Positions 7,422 to 15,305 of a stretch of DNA of 64,000 bases are shown one piece after another. The position numbers were made by a program, and so were the translations under genes. The notes beneath the pieces were generated by a model, which worked only from the letters and a program-made list of their open reading frames with translations, was not told the DNA's origin and did not search any database. Position 1 is the stretch's first letter; every line of letters begins with the position of its first letter. The stretch spans positions 186,001-250,000 of the forward strand of contig NZ_SZQL01000003.1 in NCBI RefSeq assembly GCF_005233845.1, given 5' to 3'. The DNA comes from Ilyomonas limi. GTDB lineage: Bacteria > Bacteroidota > Bacteroidia > Chitinophagales > Chitinophagaceae.

Positions 7422-7490
7422 GTGAGTGGTGAATTGTCAATTGTGAATGTAGATAGTGAATAATTCCAGCACTTACAATTCACTACTCAC
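7422..7490. repeat. Intergenic inverted repeat between convergent genes
   Basis: GTGAGTGGTGAATTGT (7422-7437) and ACAATTCACTACTCAC (7475-7490) pair over 16 positions with one G-T wobble, around a 37-nt loop that itself holds partial copies (CAATTGTGAAT). It occupies nearly all the space between the stops at 7414 and 7496, so it may serve as a bidirectional transcription end. GTGAATTGT-type repeats are common between Bacteroidota genes. Confidence 0.6.
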
Positions 7491-7495
7491 ATTGG

Positions 7496-8347
7496 TCAAT
7501 AGCGTATTTCTTCTTTACCCGAATTTTCTTCCGGTACATTCAGCTTCCATGCTCTTATTTTGGTAAAAGGTAACTTTAATAAAAAACCAATCGTCAACTC
7601 CTGATGATTGCTGTACATAGGTACGCCAATCACTACCTGCTGCTGCGGAATGTGCAGGTTCATGGTACGATGTATTCTATCCCAAAAAGAAAAGATAACG
7701 GAGTAATTAGAGTCTGTCTCGCTACGCACCACTGAATGATGAATGCCGTGCATACGTGGCGTTACCATCAGTATGTTTAGTGCCTTTTCCACTTTTAAAG
7801 GCAGCTTCATATTGCTGTGATGAAATTGTGTGCAGGCTTCAAAAACAATTTCATAAATGAGCACGAGCAACGGCGTTGCACCGAGCACTACTACTGCCGC
7901 ACCGCGAAAGAAGACCGACCCGATAATCTCACCAAAATGAAAACGGATAGCAGTGGTTACATCCAGATCTGCATCAGTATGGTGCACAAGGTGGAAGCGC
8001 CACAACAAAGGAATTTTATGGTTGAGTATATGCCAGCAATAATTGGTGTAATCCAATAAAATAAAGGCAATGGCTGCTTCCGCCCATGCAGGCAAATTGT
8101 ATAAATAATTCAACCCAAAATGCCATCCTTCATTTTGTACTGCCAGCCATACCATGGCAGGAATCAGGAGTAAACGCAGCAATGTAAAAGCGGGCAGCGA
8201 AACAACAAAATTGATGAAAATACGATGCCACCGCGATTGCACTCTTTTACGCAACTGCCTTCTACCTTCTATAATAAAAAGTGTAGCAAAAACAACCATT
8301 AATACTGGTGTGCCAATGCTATCAAAAATGGCTCTTAACTTTTCCAT
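7496..8347 (-). CDS. Sterol desaturase / fatty acid hydroxylase superfamily membrane protein
   Basis: 283 residues with several hydrophobic segments in the first 170. The di-iron histidine clusters of the superfamily are present: HILNH (106-110), HLVHH (119-123), HH at 176-177 and HGIHH (200-204). Enzymes of this group hydroxylate or desaturate lipid chains, or cleave ether lipids (alkylglycerol monooxygenase-like); the substrate cannot be read. It is the last gene of the leftward operon, 60 bp after the TIGR04283-type glycosyltransferase. A lipid role linked to the arsenosugar genes is possible but unproven. Confidence 0.85.
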   Translation of the reverse strand: MEKLRAIFDSIGTPVLMVVFATLFIIEGRRQLRKRVQSRWHRIFINFVVSLPAFTLLRLLLIPAMVWLAVQNEGWHFGLNYLYNLPAWAEAAIAFILLDYTNYCWHILNHKIPLLWRFHLVHHTDADLDVTTAIRFHFGEIIGSVFFRGAAVVVLGATPLLVLIYEIVFEACTQFHHSNMKLPLKVEKALNILMVTPRMHGIHHSVVRSETDSNYSVIFSFWDRIHRTMNLHIPQQQVVIGVPMYSNHQELTIGFLLKLPFTKIRAWKLNVPEENSGKEEIRY

Positions 8348-8407
8348 CCATATATGTTTACAAATATTTTTTTACAACAGTATTTTTATTATACACTGCA
8401 TTAATAA

Positions 8408-9106
8408 CTATAACTTATCCTGCCGTATTAACCGCCTGTAAGTATTTACCAGGGTTTGTTGCGGGTAGCCTAACTGGTACATAAAATAAATAATAAAAAA
8501 GATACCCTGCGTTTTATAAATACCATTCTCCAAATATTTACGTGCAGAAGTAATCACCGGTTTTTTTATAACAGTGAAGCAGCAAATTTTCTTTATGCGC
8601 TTAATAATTTCCTGGTCTTCCATCACTATATGTTTTTCGCAAAAACCACCCGCTTGTATAAACTTTTCCTTTGTAATAAATAAGCTTTGATCACCAAAAC
8701 GGACAGCATTTACATCAAAGCGCGTGAACCAGCAATTAGCTTTCAAAAACCAATGCGCATGATTGAAAGTGAGCATAAAACAACCTGCTTCAAAACCTTT
8801 ATCAATAGCATTGATAATGTTTGTTGTAAAGTTTGTTGCAGGCAATGTATCAGCATGCAAAAAATACAGGATTTTACCTTTTGCCATAGATGCGCCGTAG
8901 TTCATTTGTGCCGCCCGTCCTTTAGCCGGGCTTACCACAGCAACAGCGCCCGCAGCTTTTGCAGCCTCCACCGTTCCATCGCTGCTGCCACCATCGGCTA
9001 CAATAATTTCGGTGATATATGCTGCATTGCTCTGCACTCTTATGGCTGCAATAGTTGCCGCAATCTGGGCTTCTTCGTTATAAGCAGGAATGATAATGCT
9101 TATCAT
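8408..9106 (-). CDS. TIGR04283-type family 2 glycosyltransferase (arsenosugar cluster)
   Basis: 232 residues from the ATG at 9106, whose ATGA overlaps the stop codon of the upstream gene, indicating translational coupling; a longer frame to 9139 is unlikely. GT-A signatures: MISIIIPAYNEE at the N-terminus, EIIVADGGSSDGT, and the metal-binding region FLHADTLP. The small GT2 proteins of this type, together with a DUF2064 partner, are recurrent members of clusters containing ArsS. It probably transfers a sugar in maturation of an arsenosugar or arsenolipid, but donor and acceptor are unknown. Confidence 0.85.
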   Translation of the reverse strand: MISIIIPAYNEEAQIAATIAAIRVQSNAAYITEIIVADGGSSDGTVEAAKAAGAVAVVSPAKGRAAQMNYGASMAKGKILYFLHADTLPATNFTTNIINAIDKGFEAGCFMLTFNHAHWFLKANCWFTRFDVNAVRFGDQSLFITKEKFIQAGGFCEKHIVMEDQEIIKRIKKICCFTVIKKPVITSARKYLENGIYKTQGIFFIIYFMYQLGYPQQTLVNTYRRLIRQDKL

Positions 9107-9705
9107 AAAGCGGCTTGTTTGGTTTGATGCTGTATCCAATCTTTTTCATCATCTATATCATGCAGCATTGGTAACAGTATATGCGAGCAATTGGAAGCAA
9201 TACAGGCAGCTATTGTTTGCTCCAATACGTTGCAGGTGCTCCATTGAATATTGGTAAACAAAAGTGGATGCATATTGTTAAGTCCCAGTAAATAATATCC
9301 ACCATCTGCTGAAGGACCAATCACTACATCATACTGCTGCAGCATATTAAAAGCCTGTTGAATAATATCTGTTGTTAATTCAAAACAATCGCTGCCGATA
9401 ATACAAATATGCTGATATCTCTTCTGAATTAAACCTTCAAAAGCAGTACTCATACGTGTGCCTAATTCATTACCACTTTGCACTTCTTTATGGTAAATGC
9501 TATTCTCCCAAATATCATTTCGCTTAATATTATCTGTATAAAAAACATATTTATCGCAAGGGAGTGTTTGAGTAATGCTGTGCGTATGTTGAAGCAATTC
9601 TTTATAAATTTCCAATGCTTTTACATCACCAATTGTTTTGGCGAGGCGCGTTTTTACTTTGCCTAAAATAGGTGGGCGTACAAATATGATGAGTGCTGTT
9701 TCCAA
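9103..9705 (-). CDS. TIGR04282-type glycosyltransferase (DUF2064), arsenosugar cluster
   Basis: About 200 residues, taking the TTG at 9705 as start. The frame continues to 9852, but the homology begins at ETALIIFVRPPILGKVKTRLA, and the extension overlaps the arsS 3' end and an intergenic repeat. The family pattern is GKVKTRLA near the N-terminus, IGSDCFELT and GPSADGGYYLLGL in the middle. It belongs to the GT-A-like superfamily related to cofactor and nucleotidyl transferases. Its stop overlaps the next start by 4 bp (ATGA). The TTG start is unusual, and a repeat fragment directly upstream may have replaced the original leader. Confidence 0.8.
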   Translation of the reverse strand: METALIIFVRPPILGKVKTRLAKTIGDVKALEIYKELLQHTHSITQTLPCDKYVFYTDNIKRNDIWENSIYHKEVQSGNELGTRMSTAFEGLIQKRYQHICIIGSDCFELTTDIIQQAFNMLQQYDVVIGPSADGGYYLLGLNNMHPLLFTNIQWSTCNVLEQTIAACIASNCSHILLPMLHDIDDEKDWIQHQTKQAAL

Positions 9706-9713
9706 ATGTTTTT

Positions 9714-9744
9714 TGCCACAAAAGCGCGAAGGCACAAAGAAGTG
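9714..9744. repeat. Dispersed GAACCACGAAG repeat, fragment inside the operon
   Basis: TGCCACAAAAGCGCGAAGG, then CACAAAGAAG, resembles the left arm of the repeat at 128-160. It sits in the 89-bp gap between arsS and the DUF2064 gene, just upstream of the TTG start at 9705. Confidence 0.45.
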
Positions 9745-9794
9745 TTTAATGCAACTTAATGCCTGCTTTGATAATTGATTCGTTTTACAAAAAT

Positions 9795-10838
9795 TTATTT
9801 TGCCACTGCTCCACCGCAACTGGAACCTGCACCGGCAGTACACCCGTAGCAATGCTGGTTTACTACAATGCTACGCTGATTCATCGCCTTTGCATCAAAA
9901 CTGGAAAGATGTTGCGAGTGACTGCAACTTACTTTCAAATCGAGCATCTGGTTGAAATCGCAATCATATAAAAATCCATCCCAACTTACAGAAATGGTGT
10001 TGCGGCACATCACATTTTTGGCGGCTGCTACATTGAAAGCATTTACCAGTTTATCCATGTATTTTTCGTAATTACCACTTACCAGCAGATAATCCAAATA
10101 GCGGCTGATGGGCATGTTGGTAATCACATACAGGTTATTGAAAAAGATATTATACCGTTTCAATAATTCTGCTTTGTATTCCTTTTCTAAGGCTGCTTGT
10201 GATGGTGGTAAAAAAGCACCTGCAGGATTGTAAACGAGGTTTAATAACAAGCCCGAACCTGCTGTGCCATAACCAACCGCATTCAACATTTGTAAAGCCT
10301 GTATAGAATGTTCAAACACACCATTGCCACGCTGCCGGTCGGTTCTGTCCTGCGTATAAAATGGCAGGGAAGAAACTACTTCTACCTCATGTTTTTTAAA
10401 GAAATGAGGCAAATCGTGAAAGCGTTTGTTGGCAAGAATAATAGTAAGATTGCAACGTACTATGATATGCTTATTGAGCTTTTTGATCTCTTCTACAAAC
10501 CATCTGAAATCAGGGTTCATTTCCGGTGCACCGCCCGTAACGTCAACCGTTGTAAAGGATGGATTATTTTTCAATACATCTAAACACAATTGCATTGTTT
10601 CGCGTGTCATAATTTCTTTTCTGTCGGGAGCCGCATCCACATGACAATGCCTGCACGTTTGATTGCACATTTTTCCAATATTCACCTGAAAGATCTCCGC
10701 ACTTACCGGTAGTAAGGGAAATAAGCCAACCACCTGCAGTTTATCTCTAAACATTGGCAATTCTCCCTGGTGCTCCAACACTTCTATTTGATGGCCTGCC
10801 TCTGCAAGCAGGTGGTGCATAGCTTGTAATGATTTCAT
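9795..10838 (-). CDS. arsS: Arsenosugar biosynthesis radical SAM protein ArsS
   Basis: 347 residues from the ATG at 10838. The radical SAM cluster motif is CNQTCRHC (Cys58, Cys62, Cys65), followed by VDVTGGAPEMNPDF as the SAM-binding GGE-like region. A C-terminal Cys-rich segment CYGCTAGAGSSCGG (Cys330, Cys333, Cys341) is the hallmark of this family. ArsS is known to attach the 5'-deoxyadenosyl group of SAM to dimethylated arsenic, giving the nucleoside precursor of arsenosugars. It lies 101 bp downstream of the AhpD-like gene in the same leftward operon. Some family members use selenocysteine at the C-terminus; this one has ordinary Cys codons. No arsM is present in the window. Confidence 0.9.
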   Translation of the reverse strand: MKSLQAMHHLLAEAGHQIEVLEHQGELPMFRDKLQVVGLFPLLPVSAEIFQVNIGKMCNQTCRHCHVDAAPDRKEIMTRETMQLCLDVLKNNPSFTTVDVTGGAPEMNPDFRWFVEEIKKLNKHIIVRCNLTIILANKRFHDLPHFFKKHEVEVVSSLPFYTQDRTDRQRGNGVFEHSIQALQMLNAVGYGTAGSGLLLNLVYNPAGAFLPPSQAALEKEYKAELLKRYNIFFNNLYVITNMPISRYLDYLLVSGNYEKYMDKLVNAFNVAAAKNVMCRNTISVSWDGFLYDCDFNQMLDLKVSCSHSQHLSSFDAKAMNQRSIVVNQHCYGCTAGAGSSCGGAVAK

Positions 10839-10942
10839 CAATTATTATTCTTAACGTCTCTTATTCTAATAGCAAAAAGCTTGCGGCTAATTACAGATAC
10901 AATTGCTATACGTTTTTCTTGCAGTTTATCGCTCGCGACTTA

Positions 10943-11278
10943 TTACATCGCTATTTCCTTCACTTTATTCATCATTTGCACGCCATGCACCAGCGATGCA
11001 CCGCCGCGTATGGCTGCTGCTACATGCACAGCCTCCATCATTTGTTCTTCGCTCCAGCCTTTTTCAAATGCATCGCTACTGTACGCATCTATGCAATATG
11101 GACATTGCACTGCGTGCGCGACAGCTAAAGCTATCAATGATTTTTCCTTAGCCGATAAAGCACCCTCTTTAAATACTTCACTATACCATGCAAAAAATTT
11201 ATCGCCCATTGTTTTTTGCCATTCGCTAACTGCGCCAAATTTGCCGAGATCTTCGGCATTGTAATAATGATTTTCCAT
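10943..11278 (-). CDS. Arsenosugar-cluster AhpD/CMD-like peroxidase-like protein
   Basis: 111 residues, a single carboxymuconolactone decarboxylase/AhpD-type domain. The redox motif CPYC (59-62) sits at the start of the conserved helix CPYCIDAYSSDAFEKG, and KEKSLIALAVAHAV is the preceding helix. Family members with this architecture accompany arsS in many bacteria, and the small protein may reduce or protect a sulfur- or arsenic-containing intermediate; its reaction is not established. It lies 14 bp downstream of the nucleoside phosphorylase gene and 101 bp upstream of arsS. Confidence 0.85.
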   Translation of the reverse strand: MENHYYNAEDLGKFGAVSEWQKTMGDKFFAWYSEVFKEGALSAKEKSLIALAVAHAVQCPYCIDAYSSDAFEKGWSEEQMMEAVHVAAAIRGGASLVHGVQMMNKVKEIAM

Positions 11279-11292
11279 ATAAAGAATTACGA

Positions 11293-12105
11293 TTATAGGG
11301 ATAGAATAGTTTGATAGAGTATTTGTGAAAGTTGCTTATCGGCTTTGCCTGCCACTTCAATAATTTCTGCGATGTTGTTTATTGGTTGCAAATTATCAGG
11401 GTCGCATTCATCGGTAATAACCGAAACAGCAGCGCAAGGCAACTGTGCATGATTGGCCGCAATCACTTCGGGCACAGTAGACATGCCTACCATATCGGCA
11501 CCAATAATTTTGAGATAACGATACTCGGCTTTGGTTTCCAGATTCGGACCGTTTACGGCTGCATATACGCCTTCTTTCAAAGGTACATTCAATTTGTCTG
11601 CTGCTTGCTGCAATACATTACACAAATACTTGTTATAAGGCTCGCTCATATCGGGAAAACGTGAGCCTAATGCATCTATATTTTTTCCTGTCAACGGGTT
11701 GCCCGTTTGCAGGTTGATGTGGTCATTTATGAGCGCCAAATCGCCTTTCTTAAAATTAAGATTGATACCACCCGCCGCATTAGTTAATAATAAGTATTGA
11801 ATGCCCAACAACTTCATTACACGTATCGGAAATACTACTTGCTGCATGGTATAACCCTCATAAAAATGAAAGCGACCCTGCATGGCGAGCACCTTCTTTT
11901 CTCCAATATTTCCATATATCAAATTGCCTTTGTGAAACTCCACGGTTGATAATGGAAAATTCGGAATATCGCTGTACGGAATAACAACAGGATTATTTAT
12001 ATAATGAATGAATTGATGCAGGCCAGTGCCCAGTACGATGCCTGCAAATGGTTCGTGTATGCCTTTTTGCTTTAAAAAATCAGCCGCTTCGTATAGTGTA
12101 TTCAT
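11293..12105 (-). CDS. Purine nucleoside phosphorylase, trimeric PNP-I type
   Basis: 270 residues. Signatures: phosphate loop GIVLGTGL (22-29), LTNAAGGIN (107-115), GPNLETKAEYR (186-196) and GADMVGMSTVPEV (202-214). It phosphorolyses purine nucleosides to base and ribose 1-phosphate. At the position of human PNP Asn243 it has Asp232 (SVITDEC), the residue type used by MTA phosphorylases to accept 6-aminopurines, so adenosine-type nucleosides may be accepted (inference). As first gene of the arsS operon, it could remove adenine from the arsenic-containing 5'-deoxyadenosine made by ArsS. It may equally be the general salvage enzyme. Confidence 0.9.
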   Translation of the reverse strand: MNTLYEAADFLKQKGIHEPFAGIVLGTGLHQFIHYINNPVVIPYSDIPNFPLSTVEFHKGNLIYGNIGEKKVLAMQGRFHFYEGYTMQQVVFPIRVMKLLGIQYLLLTNAAGGINLNFKKGDLALINDHINLQTGNPLTGKNIDALGSRFPDMSEPYNKYLCNVLQQAADKLNVPLKEGVYAAVNGPNLETKAEYRYLKIIGADMVGMSTVPEVIAANHAQLPCAAVSVITDECDPDNLQPINNIAEIIEVAGKADKQLSQILYQTILSL

Positions 12106-12131
12106 AGATTAAAATATAGCCCCGCTTTCAA

Positions 12132-12139
12132 CAAATATA
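12132..12139 (-). promoter_or_regulatory. -7 promoter element of the arsenosugar operon
   Basis: On the minus strand TATATTTG matches TAnnTTTG, 27 bp upstream of the phosphorylase ATG at 12105. No ArsR-type dyad is evident nearby. Confidence 0.5.
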
Positions 12140-12265
12140 TACTTTAATACAACCGGAACATACCAAAAATGCTTACCTAAGATTACAGCCATTACCTCAT
12201 CAGCATTCATCTGCGGTATCAAAATTGTGCAGCTATCATATAGTTCATTATTAAAATTCTTTCGT

Positions 12266-13522
12266 ATGTATCCACTCACCACTTCCAACGATTTGACGCC
12301 ATTGCTCGAAGACATGAATGGCAGACGTATTGTAATGCTGGGGGAAGCATCGCATGGCACACATGAATTTTATACCTGGCGCACGGCTATCTCCAAACGT
12401 TTGATACAGGAACAAGGTTTCAACTTTATTGCGGTGGAAGGCGATTGGCCGGATTGCTACTTAATTAACCGGTATGTAAAGGGCTATAAAGATGCCGGCG
12501 ATGACATTAAAGCCATACTCAATTCTTTTGACCGCTGGCCTACCTGGATGTGGGCAAACTGGGAAGTGGCAGCCCTTGCCGAATGGCTGCGCGAATACAA
12601 TAAAGATTTACCGGCAGATAAAAGAGTAGGCTTTTACGGATTGGATGTATATAGCCTTTGGGATAGCATGAAAGTAATGATGAATTATCTGGATAAAGAA
12701 GACCCGCAAACCGCTAAATCGGTACGCAAAGCCATACAATGCTTTGAGCCTTTTCAGGAAAACGAGCATATGTATGCGCGGTACTCACTTACCAAACATA
12801 GCTGCCGCGACGAAGTAGTAAACCTGCTGCGCGAAATAAGAATGAAAGCACAGTTTCTGGATGGCGATAGAGAAGCTGGTTTTAATACCGAGCAGAATGC
12901 GCTGATAGCCGTAAATGCAGAAAAATATTATAGTAGTATGATAGGTTTTGATGATAATAGCTGGAATGTGCGTGACACACACATGATGGAAACCTTGCAG
13001 CGGCTGTTGCGGTTTCATAGGCTGGATTCAAAAGGTATTGTATGGGAGCACAATACACATATTGGCGATGCAAGAGCTACCGATATGAAAGGGGCAGGCA
13101 TGTTCAATATTGGGCAGTTGGCGCGTGAGGAATATGGCGTTGATAATGTGTACTTATGTGGTTTTGCATCGTACCAGGGCACGGTAATAGCCGGCGACGA
13201 ATGGGGCGAGCCGATGCGGGTAATGGAAGTGCCGGAAGCAAGAGAAGGCAGTATAGAAGAAATATTGCATGAAGAAAGTAGCCATAACCGCTATATACTG
13301 TTTAGTGAGGAGCATGATAAATTGTATCAGCAGCGTGTGCGTCATCGGGCCATTGGCGTAGTGTACGATCCGCTGCGCGAAAAGTATGGAAACTACGTAC
13401 CTTCTGTTTTGGCCGAACGATATGATGCATTGATTTATCTGGATACAACCCAAGCCTTGCATCCGTTGCACATGGAACCACACAACGCCAAAACGCCGGA
13501 AACTTATCCGTTTGGTGTGTAG
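12266..13522 (+). CDS. Erythromycin esterase family protein
   Basis: 418 residues from the ATG at 12266; a longer frame would start at a GTG at 12227 but adds unconserved residues. The family signature GEASHGTHEFY carries Glu27, His30 and His33, and further conserved segments are VEGDWPDCY, RWPTWMWANWEV, GFYGLDVYSLWDS and VWEHNTHIGDAR. The fold includes EreA/EreB macrolide esterases, but most members are of unknown substrate, so resistance should not be assumed. It is divergent from the arsenosugar operon, with 160 bp between the starts, and is followed by a long intergenic region. Confidence 0.85.
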   Translation: MYPLTTSNDLTPLLEDMNGRRIVMLGEASHGTHEFYTWRTAISKRLIQEQGFNFIAVEGDWPDCYLINRYVKGYKDAGDDIKAILNSFDRWPTWMWANWEVAALAEWLREYNKDLPADKRVGFYGLDVYSLWDSMKVMMNYLDKEDPQTAKSVRKAIQCFEPFQENEHMYARYSLTKHSCRDEVVNLLREIRMKAQFLDGDREAGFNTEQNALIAVNAEKYYSSMIGFDDNSWNVRDTHMMETLQRLLRFHRLDSKGIVWEHNTHIGDARATDMKGAGMFNIGQLAREEYGVDNVYLCGFASYQGTVIAGDEWGEPMRVMEVPEAREGSIEEILHEESSHNRYILFSEEHDKLYQQRVRHRAIGVVYDPLREKYGNYVPSVLAERYDALIYLDTTQALHPLHMEPHNAKTPETYPFGV

Positions 13523-13567
13523 CATACCGCAATGATACATCGCTATTTAGCGTGCTTTAAAACAAGG

Positions 13568-13610
13568 AAACGTATCAGACAATTTGAATGTGCCGGATAC
13601 GTTTTATCAC
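13568..13610 (+). repeat. Hairpin element downstream of the esterase gene, copy 1
   Basis: 13583-13610 (TTTGAATGTGCCGGATACG, then TTTTATCAC) matches 20296-20323 at 23 of 28 positions, all differences being transitions. In both, the centre can fold as a hairpin on the + strand, with C-G and G-C pairs of one copy replaced by wobbles in the other. Here an extra AAACGTATC (13568-13576) also pairs perfectly with GATACGTTT (13596-13604). Both copies lie 3' of rightward genes and may act as terminators. Confidence 0.5.
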
Positions 13611-14102
13611 CTCTTATTTGGTGTGCTTTACTAATATAAAAAATATTTAACAAATAACTTTTTTACTACTTTTTACACCCAAAACAAGCTGTACGTTAAT
13701 ACAATATAACCTCTTGCACGGGCATTTGTATCTAATTATGGGACAGTTATGGTGTGTTTACCACGCTAGTGTATGCGCTCACACTTCGCTTTAAGTACTG
13801 TTTTTTATACCTTTGTAGCATGTCAAAAACAGGCAATTGCCGGTTTGCGGCAATCTGTTTGTGGATAGTTGGATGGCAGGCTCATAAAGCATTTTTGCTT
13901 TACCCGAAAGTCTGTTCCTGTTCTAAGCAATAACAGCTTCTTTGCGAGGCCATTATTGTTAATACGGCTTATCAATCATGCCGCTCATTTACAAGTAATA
14001 TTGCCCTTAATACCCGTCGTAAAAACCGATGAGTAATAGTTTTTACCTGTATCAGGAAATACGCGTACAGGTAAGCAGTATATTTTTAAAACAAGCAACC
14101 GT
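13611..14102. promoter_or_regulatory. Long upstream region of the RND efflux operon
   Basis: No gene is seen. A -7-like TACCTTTG lies at 13808-13815, and a 7-bp dyad ATTGCCG/CGGCAAT at 13836-13854, just downstream of the expected start point, could be an operator. From there to the ATG at 14103 a leader of about 280 nt would remain, which is long for this genome. No regulator gene lies next to the operon, so a trans-acting repressor or leader-mediated control is open. Confidence 0.35.
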
Positions 14103-15212
14103 ATGAATAAATTTTTTATCTGTGTAAGTGTTCTGATTGGTTTGACCGCCTGCGGCGAAGAGCAACAAAAAGTAAGTGAGCCGGAAACGCTGCCGGTCAC
14201 CAGGTTAAAAGCGATTGATACTTCTGTATCGCGCCCTTATGTAGCCGATATACAGGCAGTACAGAATGTAGAAATAAGAAACCGCATACCGGGTTTTCTA
14301 GAAAAAATATATGTAGATGAAGGACAACAGGTAAAAAAAGGACAACTATTATTTCACATAGAAGATAAACAATACAAAGAGGATGCAGCTAAAGCCAAAG
14401 CTGCTTTATCCATAGCTATCGCCGACAGCAAATCGGCAGAGCTGGAACTGGAAAGAGTAAAACTGCTGGTAGATAAAAATGTAGTTACTGCATCGGAGCT
14501 GGATGTTGCCAAAGCAAAACTGAGCGCCGCCAAAGCCAGGATACAAGAGCTGCAATCAACATTGAGCAATGTAGAAACCAAACTATCTTATACCAATGTA
14601 TATGCGCCTTTTGATGGCGTTATCAACCGCATACCCTTAAAAGTAGGCAGCCTCTTAAATGAAGGTGATTTGCTTACCACCGCTACCGACATCAGCTCTG
14701 TTTATACCTATTTCAATATCTCCGAAGACGAATACCTCAACTTTTTAAAGACCGAACACAAACTGAATGGCGAAAACGATGTACGCCTCATATTAGCCAA
14801 CGGCAGCCCTTATAAATACAACGGCAAAATAGAAACAATAGAAAGCGAGTTTGACGAAAATACCGGCTCTATTGCTGTTCGCGCCATTTTTCCCAATCCC
14901 GATAAAATATTGCGGCATGGCTCTACCGGCACCATCGAACTGCCGATGGATATAGACAACTCTGTTATTCTGCCCGAAAAATCGGTGCTCGAAATTCAGG
15001 ATAAAGACTATGTGTTTGTACTGACCGACAGCAACCGCCTGGTAATGAAAAGCTTCCAGCCAAGACTGCGTTTCTCGCATTTTTATGTGGTAAAATCCGG
15101 CTTACAGCCCGGCGACAGAATATTGTACGAAGGCATACAGGAAGCACGCGACGGTATGATCATTAAACCAAACTTTATAACAATGGATAGCCTGCTGGCG
15201 CAAAAATTATAA
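14103..15212 (+). CDS. RND efflux periplasmic adaptor subunit (membrane fusion protein)
   Basis: 369 residues. A lipoprotein signal ends at Cys17 (VLIGLTACGEE). The order is typical of HlyD/AcrA adaptors: a lipoyl-like half (VEIRNRIPGFLEKIYVDEG), an alpha-helical hairpin about 95-155 rich in Ala and Lys, the second half TNVYAPFDGVINR, then beta-barrel and membrane-proximal domains. It bridges the inner-membrane pump encoded just downstream and the outer-membrane channel. The pump gene starts 93 bp after its stop, so it is the first gene of a three-gene efflux operon. Confidence 0.93.
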   Translation: MNKFFICVSVLIGLTACGEEQQKVSEPETLPVTRLKAIDTSVSRPYVADIQAVQNVEIRNRIPGFLEKIYVDEGQQVKKGQLLFHIEDKQYKEDAAKAKAALSIAIADSKSAELELERVKLLVDKNVVTASELDVAKAKLSAAKARIQELQSTLSNVETKLSYTNVYAPFDGVINRIPLKVGSLLNEGDLLTTATDISSVYTYFNISEDEYLNFLKTEHKLNGENDVRLILANGSPYKYNGKIETIESEFDENTGSIAVRAIFPNPDKILRHGSTGTIELPMDIDNSVILPEKSVLEIQDKDYVFVLTDSNRLVMKSFQPRLRFSHFYVVKSGLQPGDRILYEGIQEARDGMIIKPNFITMDSLLAQKL

Positions 15213-15305
15213 CAGTAGCTTTTTCTTCATTATATGTTGTTCTGCCGCAATACGCGGTGGGGTAAAGCACCTTTTTATTTATATCATGAAAAAACTTGTT
15301 GCTTC

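Noticed and set aside
12227-12265. Longer start for the erythromycin esterase-like protein at a GTG
   Set aside because: The added residues are not conserved and the ATG at 12266 fits the family start.
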